Positions 23,805 to 36,093 of a stretch of 64,000 nucleotides of DNA are shown piece after piece (within the stretch, counting starts at the first letter, position 1; every line of letters starts with the position of its first letter). The stretch spans positions 133,159,104 through 133,223,103 of the forward strand of contig CM061062.1 of the NCBI GenBank assembly GCA_030762895.1, in the 5' to 3' direction. Origin of the DNA: Sophora flavescens. Its lineage: Eukaryota > Streptophyta > Magnoliopsida > Fabales > Fabaceae. The position numbers and the translations under genes are program-made. A model generated the notes under the pieces. The model was not told where the DNA came from, searched no databases, and saw nothing but the letters and a program-made list of their open reading frames with translations.

Positions 23805-26650
23805 GGAATATAAACATATATATTTTTATCCGAGACTCAAAATGATTTTGGGTAAACCACTATCATTTCTATATCATGCTTTATATCATAGGGTTACGAT
23901 GAAATTTTGGGTTGAAAATTCAGACGGAACCCGGTCTGCGTTTTCACTGACAGTAAAGGTTTACTGCTCAGAAAACCTATTTTTAATTCGTGAACGAAAT
24001 GAAAAATGTTGTTATCATATTTACTACGATACTGGAAGTTTTGAAAAATTTAGCATAAAATTATAATATTATATTTACTGCTGGAGAAAACGTCGAGATA
24101 GCTCTAGGAAAACCTGAGTCAGATGAATCAGGGAGTCAGCAACGGAGCTGAGATGACTGATATGACTGATGTGACGAGCATTTATGACGATCCTATCCGA
24201 GTCATAATGGCCATAATGGCGTATTTATGACAATTAGATATTTTGGCATGGAAAAGACAATTTTGCCCCTAGCTTCACATAATTTTTACAAGCTTTGCTA
24301 TTGTGTTTTTGGACCAAAACACCCTTCCCCCCACACGGCTCCCCCTCTTTAGCACCACAATTAGGCAACTTGGATTCATTTTCAAGTCATCTTCTTCAAA
24401 TATAAAGCCTTTTCTCTTAAGAACTCCAAGAACATCCATAGGTGTTCATACTCGCCGAATTGGTACAGAAACTTTGACCCTTTTATGTTATGAATCTAGG
24501 AAAATTTTCTTCATTAAAGTTGTTCCTCTTTCTCTCTTATTTCCAACGACATAAAGATCATCAAAAACGGATAAGTATATTGAAAGATATGTCCAAATTA
24601 CCGAAACTGCTCTAAATCTTCATCATCTTCATCTTTCTCTCTAAACTTCTCAAGAACACTTAGAACACCAAAGCTTGATTTTGTTAAGCAAGTCCTTGGA
24701 TCCTCACTTGTTTTTGATCTTCAAGAGGTGAATCCTATTCTCCTTCCCTCATCATGTCTATGTTCTTCAATAAGTTTCATCATTCAAAGTCTATTTCATC
24801 TATGTTCATCACTTTTAAGTTTCTAGATCTAGAACTTTGAAAATTCATAACAAATTCTAGAAAAATCTCATGATGTTGAAATCACTTCCTATGTTCTGAT
24901 AATCATGTATATATTTTTTATCTAAGAGCATGTGATGATCAAAAAATTTCTTCCCTTGAAACCCATCTTGGCCGAATCCTAGAGGAAATGATGGATGGAG
25001 TTTTTCTTCTTGCTTTTGATATATGATCATGTCTTTCATCGTACATACTTGTATACTTGTTGAATCCTAGTTGGTTCATTAAACTAAAATCCCTAGCCTC
25101 ATGGACATGTCTTGGCCGAATCTACCATTTAGAGGGTTTAGGGTGGTTTTGATTCTTAACTTTGTTGTTTAGCCTTAATCCATTTCCTTAAATATATTAG
25201 GATCATTAATCCAAGACTTAAGCAAGTTTGGAGATTTTGAGCCACAAAACCCTAAGGAGGCCGTGACCTATTAGAGAGGATTAGATATTTGTTTGCTTGT
25301 TTTGATTGGTTGTTTGGATGTGTTGTTGAAGGTTAATTGTTCTATGGTGTACGAGGGTTTCCGAAAATCGACAGAGTTCTTTTAATTTCACCAAGGAGCT
25401 TCAATTGGTAAGGGTAGCTTACCTGAGGGATTTTTCTCAATAACCATTTTCTTGTAGTGTAGTTTATATAATTTATATGTGGTTGTGGTTATTTGTTTAG
25501 GTTGTTTATGTTGTGTTGTTTATATGTGTATCGGTGATTGATCTGCTTTTAATGTATTTAATTATCTGCAGTAGTATATTATATTGCTATGATGCATGAT
25601 CTGCCTGGTGATTAATTCTGATGATGTTGTTGACTGTTGTTTGAGAGGCCTGACAGTGGTCAGTGCACAACCAATTAATCAGATAAAAGCTTTAATAAGC
25701 TGGGTAAATTATATTCAATGTTTTATGGGAAATGTTGGAATATAATAGTGGTGGAAAATATTTTTTTGGAAAAAAAAGTGAGTTTTGAGAAATATTATTA
25801 TTTTAATGATTTATTAGTGTAAAAGTAATTTATGTGTCACAGAGAGTGTGCACCCATGAAAATATTTTACTACTGCTAATTTTTACTTAAGAAATTCCGT
25901 AATATTATAAAAAGTTATTTTGTGAAATCCATTTTAGAAAATACCTTATTTATTATATAAGAAAATTATTTTAGAAGAAAGGTCAAAGTTTGACTTAAAA
26001 GCGTTTTCTTTGAAAATGCTAAACGATGGTAAGTTTCAAAATTATTTACAGTGGGGAGTTTAAAAACAGCAGTACTTATTTTGAAAAGAGATTTAATCTC
26101 AAATGATTTATTCTTTTTTTTTTTTTTTTGAATTGAAGCTTCAGTAAAAGTGTTCTTGATGATTTGACGTTATTTCGAGAAAAATGAGTTTCCAAAGGAA
26201 AATGGGTTTTTCTATGACTTGACATTTTACAAACGAATTTCAAGTAGAAAGGATTTTTTGTAAATGAGTTTTTCTCAATGACGTATTTCCGGTAACTTGG
26301 ATAAGTTGCGGAGATCTTATTTTGGATTTGTTTTTCACAGAACGAAAAATGTCGTAAAGGACGATATGGAACTTAGTAACCGAGATGTCGGGGTGCTAGT
26401 GTTCTTATGACGTTATCGACTTGGTGTTTAGTAGACGGTGTGTCTACTTCATGGTGTAATAAACGACGGTAAACGATTAATGATGTTTTCTAGTACCACG
26501 AACCTAAGATCGGTGCATCGGTCGAGAGGTGTCGTGATTGAGTACTCGGACTGTGAGGTCCTGTGTTATTAATGAAAGTTTTAAAATGTTAAAACTATGA
26601 TGGTCGCAAGCTTTGAGCTTCGGCAAAGGAAAGATTGAACACAAAGAAGA
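23805..26650 (+). repeat. Element D LTR, both ends lost
   Basis: It lacks the first roughly 50 bases (no TGTAACACC) but follows the element F LTR from ATATATTTTTATCCGAGACT onward. It has a TATA-like AATATAAAGC near 24400, a donor-like CAAGAG/GTGAATCC at 24728, a second GTAAGG at 25408 and the palindromic CTGACAGTGGTCAGTGC near 25650. It breaks off after GAACACAAAGAAGAAG, well before the LTR ORF region. Confidence 0.8.
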
Positions 26651-26932
26651 AGTTACTGTATTCACAATTAGTGTAGGTGTGTTCTCGAAAAGCCAAGTGT
26701 TCACGTTACAAATGTTGTAGCATTATTGACCAAGGCTGGTATAATTAGGAACATATCCTTTTGACACTCCTTCCGACCAATTCTATAGCACCATGGTGTA
26801 GGAAATCAAAGTCTTCCACGTTAGACGAGTGTTGTGTCTAGGATGACTTAACTTCATTCTCGTGCATCTGTGAACTAACACTGTTTTGACATGCTATGAT
26901 GAGCTTGTTGTTTATATTGTCATTGCATAACT

Positions 26933-26936
<4 letters not shown>

Positions 26937-26968
<32 letters not shown>
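26937..26968. repeat. (AT)n microsatellite
   Basis: A 32-base AT run in R1 that is absent from R2. Confidence 0.93.
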
Positions 26969-26974
<6 letters not shown>

Positions 26975-27237
26975 TGTTACTTGTACATTGACTGAATTGT
27001 CTGCCTGAGAATGAATGATAATATAAGATATATTGGTATGTGTATATACATGTATATGTTTTATGTTGTGCTGTGCTATTTTTACACCTGGCATATGTTG
27101 TGTTTATGAATGAGAATCTCACCTTGTTACTTTATTGGCCTGCTCTGTGTCTTATGTTATTCTTTTGAGAAGATTACGACGTAGGGACTTCATTTGATGC
27201 TTTTGGCTTATCTTTTCATCCTTTCGACTGATTCCCT

Positions 27238-27640
27238 ACAGGTTTTGAGGTTCGAGCACGAGGCTGAAATGGTGGAGTCTCTAGGGGGCTCCACTTCCGA
27301 TGTCCAAATGGTCCAAGATGGTGATGCTCGTGTTTTTATCATGCTTGATATTCCTCTTTTGAGTCAAGTATGGCTGTTGACGGTTCGTGGGTTGTTAGGT
27401 GGTCTAGCTTCCCAGACCATCCCGTGACTTTTTCCTTAGAAAGGGAAAGAGCTTAACCAGATAGAGCTACCTCTGTAGTAGCTCCAGTGGTATCTTCTGT
27501 CACGGTGCCAGTAGGGGTCTCAAATAGAGCTCCCACTAGGCCTCATCAATTGGTTCGTCCTCCTCGTGAAGTACGAGGAAGGCATAGTGATAGATTAGAA
27601 TTGGGGTCGTCCTCCTCATCTGATGATGGACTAGAATGAG
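27238..27640 (+). pseudogene. Relict ORF in segment R1
   Basis: It starts after CCCTACAG. The two copies together show a readable protein of roughly 130 codons: VQDGDARVFIMLDIPL in this copy, and near the end a basic stretch (RPPREVRGRHSDRL) followed by SSSSSDDGLE and a stop. Stops and frameshifts differ between R1 and R2, so both are dead. I do not recognise the family. Confidence 0.45.
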
Positions 27641-29100
27641 GATGTTGGGGTCGTGCCGGTAGATTACTTTTTACGTTTAGTTTGGCCATCTTGGGATGTC
27701 TGCATCTCCAAGTTCCTTATATTTAGGAGCTGCGTCTCCGCATCTTTATGTTGGGTCCATATCCTTCTGTAAGTCGGTTTGGGTTTTTGTAAGTCTCTTT
27801 TGAACTTATGACCTCACATTATGAAATGTTCTTCTTCCATTTTCCCTTGCATGTTTACCTAGTTCCAAACTAGTGCCTAACTCTTATATAAGTATTCAAA
27901 GACCTAACTTACCTTAGAAAATAAAAATCACAACATATGAGATTGGAAAATAGTTCATAAAAGGTTGTGATAATCACAAACCACATTTTATGACAAGTCT
28001 CTTATGAAATGAGAAATATGCATATGATTAAGTTAAAATAGTATAGGTTTCTTATTTAAAATCATGAATCTCATATCATCGCTATAATTACAATTCAAAA
28101 ATTTAATTTACCAATACAATACGAAAGTATCGCTAATGATGTATAAATTAGGAATTTTGTCAATCTCAACTTTTCTCATGTGTTTTTTTATGTGACAAAG
28201 TTATTAAAGAGAAAAAAAACAGAAAGACTCTCAATAGTGGGTCCTATAAGAAATCGTCAGGTCATGTTTAAGATTTTTGTGTCTACCCCCCTCATCGCAT
28301 GATCTTGTCATATGAAAAGTACATAAGATGATCCATAATTGAGTTCTAAGTGATGTTTAATGTTGATAAACAAGCTCAAATTCACACAACTCTCAAGAAT
28401 ACTTCGACCAATGAATGTAATGAAACATCTTTATTAAACAAACTTGCTGTTAACTACTTGGGGGTACCTCAAGGGCTTTTAAGCCGCGATGTTTATTCAC
28501 CAAAGAATTTGCTTTTACTAACTCAAGTTTTGAAAAACACTTCACAGTTTTAAAAACTAGTGCTTATTTATTTAAAAATTAAACTTTATTAATTTTTTAG
28601 TATATGAAACGTTGAACGTTTTCATATTCAAACGTTTCATATAAGATGCTTTTCGCCAATCAAATTTTGTAAGTTACGAAAAATATGAGGAGCCAGCAAG
28701 CTATAACTCGGGTTGTACCTCTTGTGTTCCTCGTGATTTGGGATTGTTGGACAATGAATGAGGTTTGATCCTTCATTTCCCATTCTCTGTCCCCCTTTCC
28801 AAGCTCCACTATAGGCGGCCTCTTAGCCACACCTCCAGTGGTAAGCCCTACCTTAAAATAAAAATTAGAAAAGGAAAAACGAAAAGAAACGGAGGAAGCA
28901 CTTCAACATGTTAACAAATAAGTTATAACATGTTAGCAAATAAGTTATAAGAAATTATATTTAAGGTTTTTCATTTAAAAAACATGAGAAATATGTTATG
29001 ATTTAATTCTTGATACATTCGTCGAGCCATACTTTTTATTGAGTTGTTAACATCAATTGTCTAATAAACTTAACATTGTCTTCTGCATTTTTTTTTCATA

Positions 29101-29204
29101 TTAAGAATATATTGATCAAATATAACATATAACATTATATTTAATAGTATCTTAATTATATATTTATGTATCTTTATCTTTATATATGTTGAGTCAAAAA
29201 AAAA

Positions 29205-29258
<54 letters not shown>

Positions 29259-29849
29259 AAGGCAGACTAGGATTGCCTTAGGGATAATTTAGGAAATTAT
29301 TTCACGGAACAATCCCACACAAGAGTCCTCGGCTCCTTGTCTTTCCAATGCTTTATAAAATTTCTCCATAAATGCAAGACATAGAACCTGTGGGGAACAT
29401 TTGGCATCACCTCGTATAGTTGATATCAACCCCTGAACAAAAAGAAAAACACTCATATCAGTCCCTGAAATTAAGCACTTACTATCAAACTAGTCCCTAA
29501 AATGAAAAACTTGTTGTCAAACTGGTCTGTGACAACCAAGCACATGTAATGAATGAAGTTGCACGAATAGATGCCATACCTTTTTCCTGTCTGAAATGAA
29601 GTTTCATCCAAGTTGAATGTAATTCCCTATGTCTTGATGAAGACGGGGGAGAAACTAAATTCATATTCTCGAGATGAATAATATCTGATGCCCAATTATT
29701 AAGTGCCTTCTTAAAAACAATTTTTCAAAGGTTAAATTTATGATTTTTTTAATATATTATACGGTGCGTTTGAGTGCATTTAAGAAAAAGATTCTATCGT
29801 CATATACATTCCGTTATCTGCTAATGTGATAGACGAAAATCACATTAGC
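29101..29849. other. Non-coding stretch with a (TA)n run and partial R homology
   Basis: No gene is visible. A (TA)n run lies at 29209-29254. Around 29690-29765 the sequence (CAAAGGTTAAATTT..., TATACGGTG) matches 63240-63345, suggesting the R segment extends this far and that its second copy resumes beyond the Cassandra array. Confidence 0.5.
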
Positions 29850-30088
29850 CAGGGGCGGACCTTCTTTAGGACAGGGGGAGCCTTGGTTCCCCCAAGGATA
29901 TTAATATTTAGTTTATATATACTATGCTTGGAAAAAGGGATAGTCCCTTTTTGCAAGTCAATTTATCTTTGTGCGCAATTATTTCACCAAAAAACTGCCA
30001 CCACTGGGTACCGAACACAGTTCGTTCACATTAAATAGAAAGACCTGATCGTTGGACCATCAAACTATTGTTGTATAAGATGAAATAT

Positions 30089-30171
<83 letters not shown>

Positions 30172-30225
30172 TACATTCTTTAATTAATTGGCCCCTTCAA
30201 AAGTTTCTGCCAAGCTCCGCCACTG
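29850..30225. mobile_element. hAT-type MITE with 8-bp target duplication
   Basis: The 376-base element begins CAGGGGCGGACC and ends with the inverse of CAGTGGCGGAGC. It is flanked by ACATTAGC at 29842-29849 and again at 30226-30233. Imperfect terminal inverted repeats with an 8-bp duplication fit the hAT superfamily. There is no transposase. An (AT)n run at 30090-30165 sits inside. Confidence 0.82.
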
Positions 30226-30381
30226 ACATTAGCATTGTCACATGGCCGCCATGTCATTGCCAAATAGAAAATTAAATAAGTTTTTATTACACGTGTTATT
30301 TAAAATTTACTTATTTTAAAGGTGAGCGCTATGTTGCCCACCAAATTTTTAGGGTAAATTTTACCCCTCAGTATTTTAATA

Positions 30382-30711
30382 TTATTCTATCCATGAAACT
30401 AGTTTATTTATTATTACTCGTATTAATTCTATTTTTCTATCATATTCTCTACCATCACAATATTCACAATGATAATTCATATGTTTTTCACATGTGTCTG
30501 TAGCTTCAGCTTTTAATTCTTGTACTAATTCTTTTAGTGTATCTTGATTAGTTAAATCTAGTATACTTAACTTGTGTACACGTTTTTCTATATTTTGGGA
30601 ATCCAGAAAACCTTTTAGTACTTGGCTCTGATACCAAAATAGTACCACCATATTAATAATTTTATTTTTATATTCAGGGTAGTATTTATACATAATTAGG
30701 GTAGTGTTCAT
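30382..30711 (-). pseudogene. EPRV small ORF spanning and following the primer binding site
   Basis: A 109-codon frame whose middle overlaps the PBS (read FWYQSQ), so a real start would probably lie downstream. It ends KHMNYHCEYCDG...INKLVSWIE at 30382, at the viral edge. It contains a Cys pair (CEYC). I do not recognise a family. A TATA-like TATAAATA lies at 30690-30683 on the - strand, about 50 bases before the PBS; its role is uncertain. Confidence 0.5.
30624..30636 (-). other. EPRV minus-strand primer binding site
   Basis: The - strand reads TGGTATCAGAGCC, the initiator Met-tRNA complement that marks the start of reverse transcription in Caulimoviridae. It fixes the genome orientation and shows that the left fragment is the leader/intergenic region. 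Confidence 0.85.
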
Positions 30712-30766
30712 GCATAATTTGGGTTACTAATAATTCATACCCATATTCACTTATAGATTCATCTAT

Positions 30767-31206
30767 TTATACTAATTCTTTGATTATTTGTTTTCGTTCT
30801 TCTTTGCAAAATGCTAATTGTACTCTTTGTTGTACTTGTTTTAGATGAAGTTCTTCTTGCCAATGTTGGTGTTTTAATTTGTTAATTATTATCTGCTTAC
30901 AATCTTTGGGTATTTTCATAGCTAATATACTTAATATTTCTTGATCCATTTAATCATCTAATAAGTCATATTCTTCATATATATCGGATAATGATAGTCT
31001 ATCATACTCAAAAGTCAATCCTATTTCTTTTATGTAATTCCTTTCTATATCTAATGATATATGTGCTAAATAATAGTCTTCTTGTCTATACCAAGCTTTT
31101 ATTTTCTCAATTATTAATTATTTACAATCGATAGGTAAGTTCATCACTAAAACACTCATTATTTTTTTCTTTGTTTGGTCATCAAATCCTGAATATATTT
31201 CCATTA
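30767..31206 (-). pseudogene. Two tandem, related small EPRV ORFs
   Basis: The upstream copy (31205 to about 30952) contains MSVLVMNLPIDCK, an in-frame stop, then LIIEKIKAWYRQEDYYL. The downstream copy (30949-30767) reads MDQEILSILAMKIPKDCKQI, then IINKLKHQHWQEEL. The shared pattern is a hydrophobic turn, P.DCK and I.I.K.K, followed by an amphipathic helix. The upstream frame ends TAA directly before the ATG of the next, the tight packing typical of caulimovirids. The function is unknown. Confidence 0.6.
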
Positions 31207-31521
31207 GTTAGTAGATCTGGATGCCTTACTTTCTTGTTTTATAGTTTTTCTGGTTTTCTCATAATTTTCCATATTTATTAATGCATTTTCTTTTTCTATT
31301 AGTCGTCTTTCAATCCATTTTCTATATATATTATTTGGGTCTTTTTTCTATATAATAATCTAAGGTTCCTGCAAGGTTTCTTATTTCATTTTTAATTTCA
31401 TCTTTCCTTGATTTAAAGTCAAACATCCAAAGTTCCTTTATATTTCTCATATCCTACTTCTTAAATATTGAGCTAGGTCTCTTACTTGATTTAATAAATT
31501 ATTAATATTTTCTTCTTCAAC
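31207..31521 (-). pseudogene. EPRV coiled-coil relict between element F and the small ORFs
   Basis: The - strand reads EEENINNLLNQVRDLAQYLR, then scraps separated by stops (KWIERRLIEKENALINMENY). The heptad-like Glu/Leu pattern suggests coiled coil. By position it is the sequence following the transactivator in viral sense. Confidence 0.45.
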
Positions 31522-34500
31522 TATAACACCCCGATTTTTCGCTGCTTTCAAATATCGGTAATAAATATACAAATACATATATTTTTATCCGAGACTCAAA
31601 ATGATTTTGGGTAAACTAATGTTATTTTCATGTTATGTTTTATATCTTAGGGTTACGATGAAATTTTGAGTTGAAAATTCAGACGGACCCCGGTCTGCGT
31701 TTTCACTGACAGTAAAAGTTTACTGCTCAAAAAAACCTAATTTTAATTCGTGAACGAGATGAAAAATGTTTTTATCGTATTTGCTACGATACTGGAAGTT
31801 TTGAAAATTTTAGCATAAAATTAAAATAATATATTTGCTGCGGGCGAAAACATCGAGATATCTCTTGGAAAACTTGTGTCAGATGAATCAGGGAGTCAAC
31901 AACGGAGCTAAGATGACTGATGTGACGGGCATTTATGACGATCCTATCAGAGTCATAATGGCTATAATGGCGCATTTATGACAATAGGATATTTTTAATG
32001 GAAAGGACAATTTTGCCCCTAGCTTCACATAATTTTTACAAGTTTGCCATTGAGATTTTGGACCAAAAAGTCCCTAAACCCATGGATCCACCCTCATCAA
32101 CAACACTTAGGCAATTTTGTCATTTTCATTTCATGAAATCTTTCTCTCCAAGCTCATACTTTTGCCTTAAGAACTCAAGAACACAAAGCTTGATTTTGTG
32201 AAGAACCTACCTCTAATCACCAATTTCTTTGATCATCAAGAGGTAACCTCTCATCATCTTGTTATTCTAAGCCTTTCTCTTCACAACTTTTATGATTTTA
32301 TGACATGAATCCTTTTCTTCATCAATTTCTTCAAAGTTCATGAAGCTTTCTTCAAAAATTCATAACTAATTGTAGAAAAATCCTTTTGACTTGAAACCAA
32401 TTGCTATGATCTCATAATCATCTCTATATTCATCATCTAGAAGTATGAGATCATGAGAAATTTCTTCCCTAATTTTCTAAGTTAGGCCAAACCTATGTCA
32501 AATAGGTGTTCTTGGATTTTGTTTCAACTTTAAGCCAGGAATTCATGATTTAATCTCTTGATATCATGATAGCTATTGTATACAAGTGATTTGAAAACCA
32601 AAAATCAAACCCTAGATTATTTATTCCAAAAGGGCCGAAACCCTAAATTTTGTTGTTGGATGAATTTTGATTCAAAAGTTGTCTTGTGACACTTAAATCC
32701 AACTCTATGTTACCTATTTTTTTTGAATCCAAGAGTTGATAAAATTTCAAAATCCTTAGCCATTTATCTTGTGAAAACCGAAACCCTAGTCTTGGAACTA
32801 GATGAATTTCATTCAAAGTTCTTAGTTCATGATCTTAGATTAAGGATTTAATCATGTTTAAGTTCCTTAAGGATCATAAATCCCTAAGTTAGAAATTTTT
32901 AACTTTCCTAACCTAGAAAAATTGAAGAGGTCGAACCCTAACCCTCTTGATTTAAGTGTGTTGTTGTTTGATTTGATTTATTTTGGTTGCAATTCGTTAT
33001 GAAGGAATCGATCGAGTTGGTTTGATCTAAGCCGACGGAGGAAAACGGATCAAAATCGGGAGATTACTTGAAATCGTTGGTTCGTATCTCCAAGAAGTAA
33101 GGGGAGTAGGCCTGAGGACTTTAAGATAATCACATGCTTATTGTTGGAGTCGTTTGTTAATTTTCTTAGAAATATTTTATGATATTGCATTGTTTACTGT
33201 TAATTGCTGGATTGATTAGATACTTACCTGAGTAATTGAGTTTATGAGATATGTGGATTTACATGATTATAATTATTTGGTTATATTATAATTGTGATGC
33301 ATGTCATGAATTGATACATGTCAAGCTATTCTATGATTGAAATTTATATGTTGTTGAGTGTTGGACTGAGAAATCTGACATTGGTCAGTGTTTAAAAATT
33401 AATTTGAGGATAAAAGCTTAATAAGCTTGAATAATTAATCAGAGTGATTAATTTGGGTAATTTTGAGAAAAAGTGGAAGAAATATTATTTTAATAATATT
33501 TTGTGGAAAACTGTGTCAATAAGTGACAATAAGGGCTAAATTGTGAAATTTTTTCACAGGCTCTAATTTTTCCAAAATAAATTCATTTTTATTATAAAAT
33601 GTTATCTAAAGTGATTAAGTTCAAAAAATAATGTCATATAGCAGTCAGAACAATTACTTCTGACAAAAAAGTTATTTAAGTTATAAAAAGAATTTTATTA
33701 AAAAATTTGGAAAAGATTAAATATAAAGTATTTTATTATTATGAATTTATTTATTGAATACTTTTTAAAAGTTGACTTTTATTGAGAATTATTTTCAGAA
33801 ATGAAATAATCGAAGAATAAAAGAATTTATCAATGATTTTCAGGTTTTATCAACGTTTTAACAGAAAAAGGATTTCTGTAAGAGAATTTTATTCAGTGAA
33901 ATTATTCAATTAAACTTGGATAAGTTTTCGGAGCTTTGGTTTTGTATTTGTTTTTTACTGAGCAAAATGTTTCACGAAAGGATAAATGAACCTAGGAATC
34001 GAGACGTCGGGATTCTAGTGTTCTGTGGACATGTAGATCAGGGATCTGTGTCATTGGATTGAGTGTCCTGCAATGATTTTGTGGACTGTGTGTCCTAAGT
34101 TGATGTGGAAAATGTAAGATCCATATCCTTGAGCCTAAGACTGGTGCATCGGTTTAGGGCTTTGCGATTGAGCACTCGGACTACGAGTCCTGTGTTAAAT
34201 TTAAAACATTTTGACTGTGTGTCCTATGTTTGTTTAAGTGGAAGTCTTAATAAGAAATTAAGCATGGTCGTTAGCTTTGTGCTTCGACAAGGAAAAAATA
34301 TTACAACAAAGAAAACGAAACGAGAATAAAAGTTTTTCTCATGCATAGCTGGCAGATGTGTCATGTGTTATGATCATTAAGCCCTGAGTGGATCATTGTA
34401 TCTGTTATGGACTATGTTTCCATATAATCATTGGTATTCTATGTGAGCCAATGTATCTTTACTGGACTGTGTGACCAATTTTATGTGATAACTATTGTGA

Positions 34501-35911
34501 TTCGGAGTGATGCAATAGGTTATGAACAATAAACTCCATTGTTCGCAGTGACCATTGGGATTCTGTGTGAGCCAATGAGTTATGTTTTTGAACAATAACA
34601 TTGGTGTATTGTGTGTGACCTGTGTGTTATGTGTTCTCTTGGACATTATTTTATTTCGTTTTTACAATGGGCCATGTGCAGAGCTTGATCAGCTCAAAAC
34701 AAAACAGAAAGTTATGGGATCTCCGGAGATTAGGTATCAAAATAGAGCCTGAATATTGAAGTGTCATGCATTTTTATAAAATGACGATGATTGTCGGGTA
34801 TGAAACCCATTAAATTAAATTATTCTACTATTTTGAATAATTTTTGTATGCTGTGAATATATGGTATATGATGTTTACGTGTCGTGCATGGGGTTGTCTT
34901 ATCAAGACTCATATTGGTAACTCACCCTTGCATATTTGTTTGTTGTTTCTTCAACTATGTGGAATCTATGTATATATCTGCGTTCAGATGGATCCGGGCA
35001 CAGCGGATCTGAACTACTCAGGGGTTCGAGCCCTGGTGTTTGACAATGCTGACCAAGGGAATGCCTGGGTGATTAACCCAGGGGCTCGAAGTGCTACTTA
35101 CACGGGTCCGATGAGGACACTCAGAGGTACTGTAGCAGACGGACCATAGTAGCTGATTCATAGAAGGGAGACGATCGAAGTTTCCCTACCTCCCATTTGG
35201 ATGATCCTACGATATCTGGTACAACACGGGAACTTGGAGCATCAACCACCTCCTTTCATTCAGCCGTTACAGCAGGTAGCACCGGAGTTACCTCTTACGC
35301 TTACAGTCTTGATTCCAGAGGATGTACAGGTAGAGATGGAGGAGGACCCTGAGGAGGATCCGATGGTTGATCCGGACTATGTTCCTTTGAATGATGGAGT
35401 AGTTCCAGATGTTGGAGAGGGGTTTGATGTATCCTCTCCAGATACACCACCTGGAGGTGGGGGAGTTTATACTGGACTCTCCAATGGGTTTCTATAGTGG
35501 TGACCAGCTTAGGATGTTGTCTATTTGGATAGAGTGGGATTTTTAGGTTAGTCTGACTTAGTGGCTATTGAGAGCTATCTTTTGAGTAGTGTTTTCAGAC
35601 TCCCACTATGACATAGTTATGTTGTTTTTAGTTTGATGTAAAATATGTGTGACAGTAGATGGTGACCTGGTAAGAAAAATGTCTTTTGTAAAACTTTGAG
35701 GAATATGCATTATATATAGTGATGTATATTATATTATTGGTGTTTGGGTGTGTATGTACAGTAAAAAGAAAAAGGAAAAAAAAATTATCACTATTTTTGA
35801 GAAGTTTAAGGAATTAGAAAACAAAGTTTGTTTTTCGAAGGAAACTAGCAAAATTAGTATTTTTGTTAAGTTTAATTTTCTCAACATGTTACGTAAATGT
35901 GATACCTTGGG
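31522..35911 (+). repeat. Element F 5' LTR
   Basis: About 4.39 kb. It carries the shared early block (GAAAATTCAGACGG at 31673), a donor-like CAAGAG/GTAACC at 32243, a second GTAAGG at 33097, ATCGAGACGTCG near 33998 and the LTR ORF at 34988. The right border is put four bases before the PBS by analogy and is uncertain by a few bases. Confidence 0.8.
34988..35497 (+). pseudogene. LTR-encoded acidic protein of element F
   Basis: It starts ATGGATCCGG straight after TTCAG and runs 169 codons to a stop at 35495. Only two adjacent TAG codons (35147-35152) interrupt it, at a place where element E has CAA CAG (Gln-Gln). Otherwise the frame is open. Shared blocks with elements A and E: MDP start, NAWVINPGA..ATY.GP, ETIEVSLPPIW...RYL..HG, a Pro-rich centre, an acidic run (EMEEDPEEDP) and a final NGF. 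No signal peptide or membrane segment. No family recognised. Confidence 0.7.
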
Positions 35912-35915
35912 AATG

Positions 35916-35926
35916 TGGATCAGAGC
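35916..35926 (+). other. Primer binding site of element F, one base short
   Basis: TGGATCAGAGC matches the usual TGGTATCAGAGC with one T lost. The leader after it (GCTGGTCGAG) is as in the sister elements. Confidence 0.8.
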
Positions 35927-36093
35927 TGGTCGAGGCTTTCGGGAAATCTTTGGGAGTAGGTATGTATGTTGATGTATTGTGATCTCTGAAAGAAATTGTT
36001 TGAATTACTTCTCCGAGGTAATGTGTGATAGTTGTTAGATTCACGTTTCATTTTCTGGTTACCATTTAACTGATTGTGTCTTGTAGATCAATT

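Larger units (their letters stand above)
21864..26650 (+). mobile_element. Element D: old Ty3/Gypsy relic (internal remnants plus 3' LTR)
   Basis: Degraded pol sequence is followed by an LTR closely related to element F's. The 5' LTR, PBS and gag are absent, removed at the junction with element C. The LTR is cut at about 26650 by segment R1. Decay is heavier than in any other element here. Confidence 0.75.
26650..29100 (+). repeat. Segment R1, first copy of an unidentified 2.4-kb repeat
   Basis: It begins near ACTGTATTCACAATTAGTGT and matches R2 (44768-47640) along its length, including GCCAAGTG, a relict ORF and a conserved stretch around TATAGGCGGCCTCTTA (28813 here, 47391 there). R1 has an extra (AT)n run at 26937-26968. 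Its nature is unknown. The acceptor-like CCCTACAG before the relict ORF resembles the LTR ORF layout of the Gypsy elements, but there is no clear protein similarity. Confidence 0.7.

Noticed and set aside
26838..27122. Frames with Tyr-Ile repeats
   Set aside because: Translation of the (AT)n microsatellite. The same applies to 62538-62732 and 891-1082.
26650..29100. Segment R1 as simply the distal part of element D's LTR
   Set aside because: Element F's LTR, D's close relative, continues with different sequence after the shared point, and R2 occurs without any D LTR upstream.
30624..30636. This PBS as belonging to a further LTR retrotransposon
   Set aside because: No LTR end lies next to it, and it follows EPRV sequence in the right orientation; caulimovirids use the same tRNA primer.
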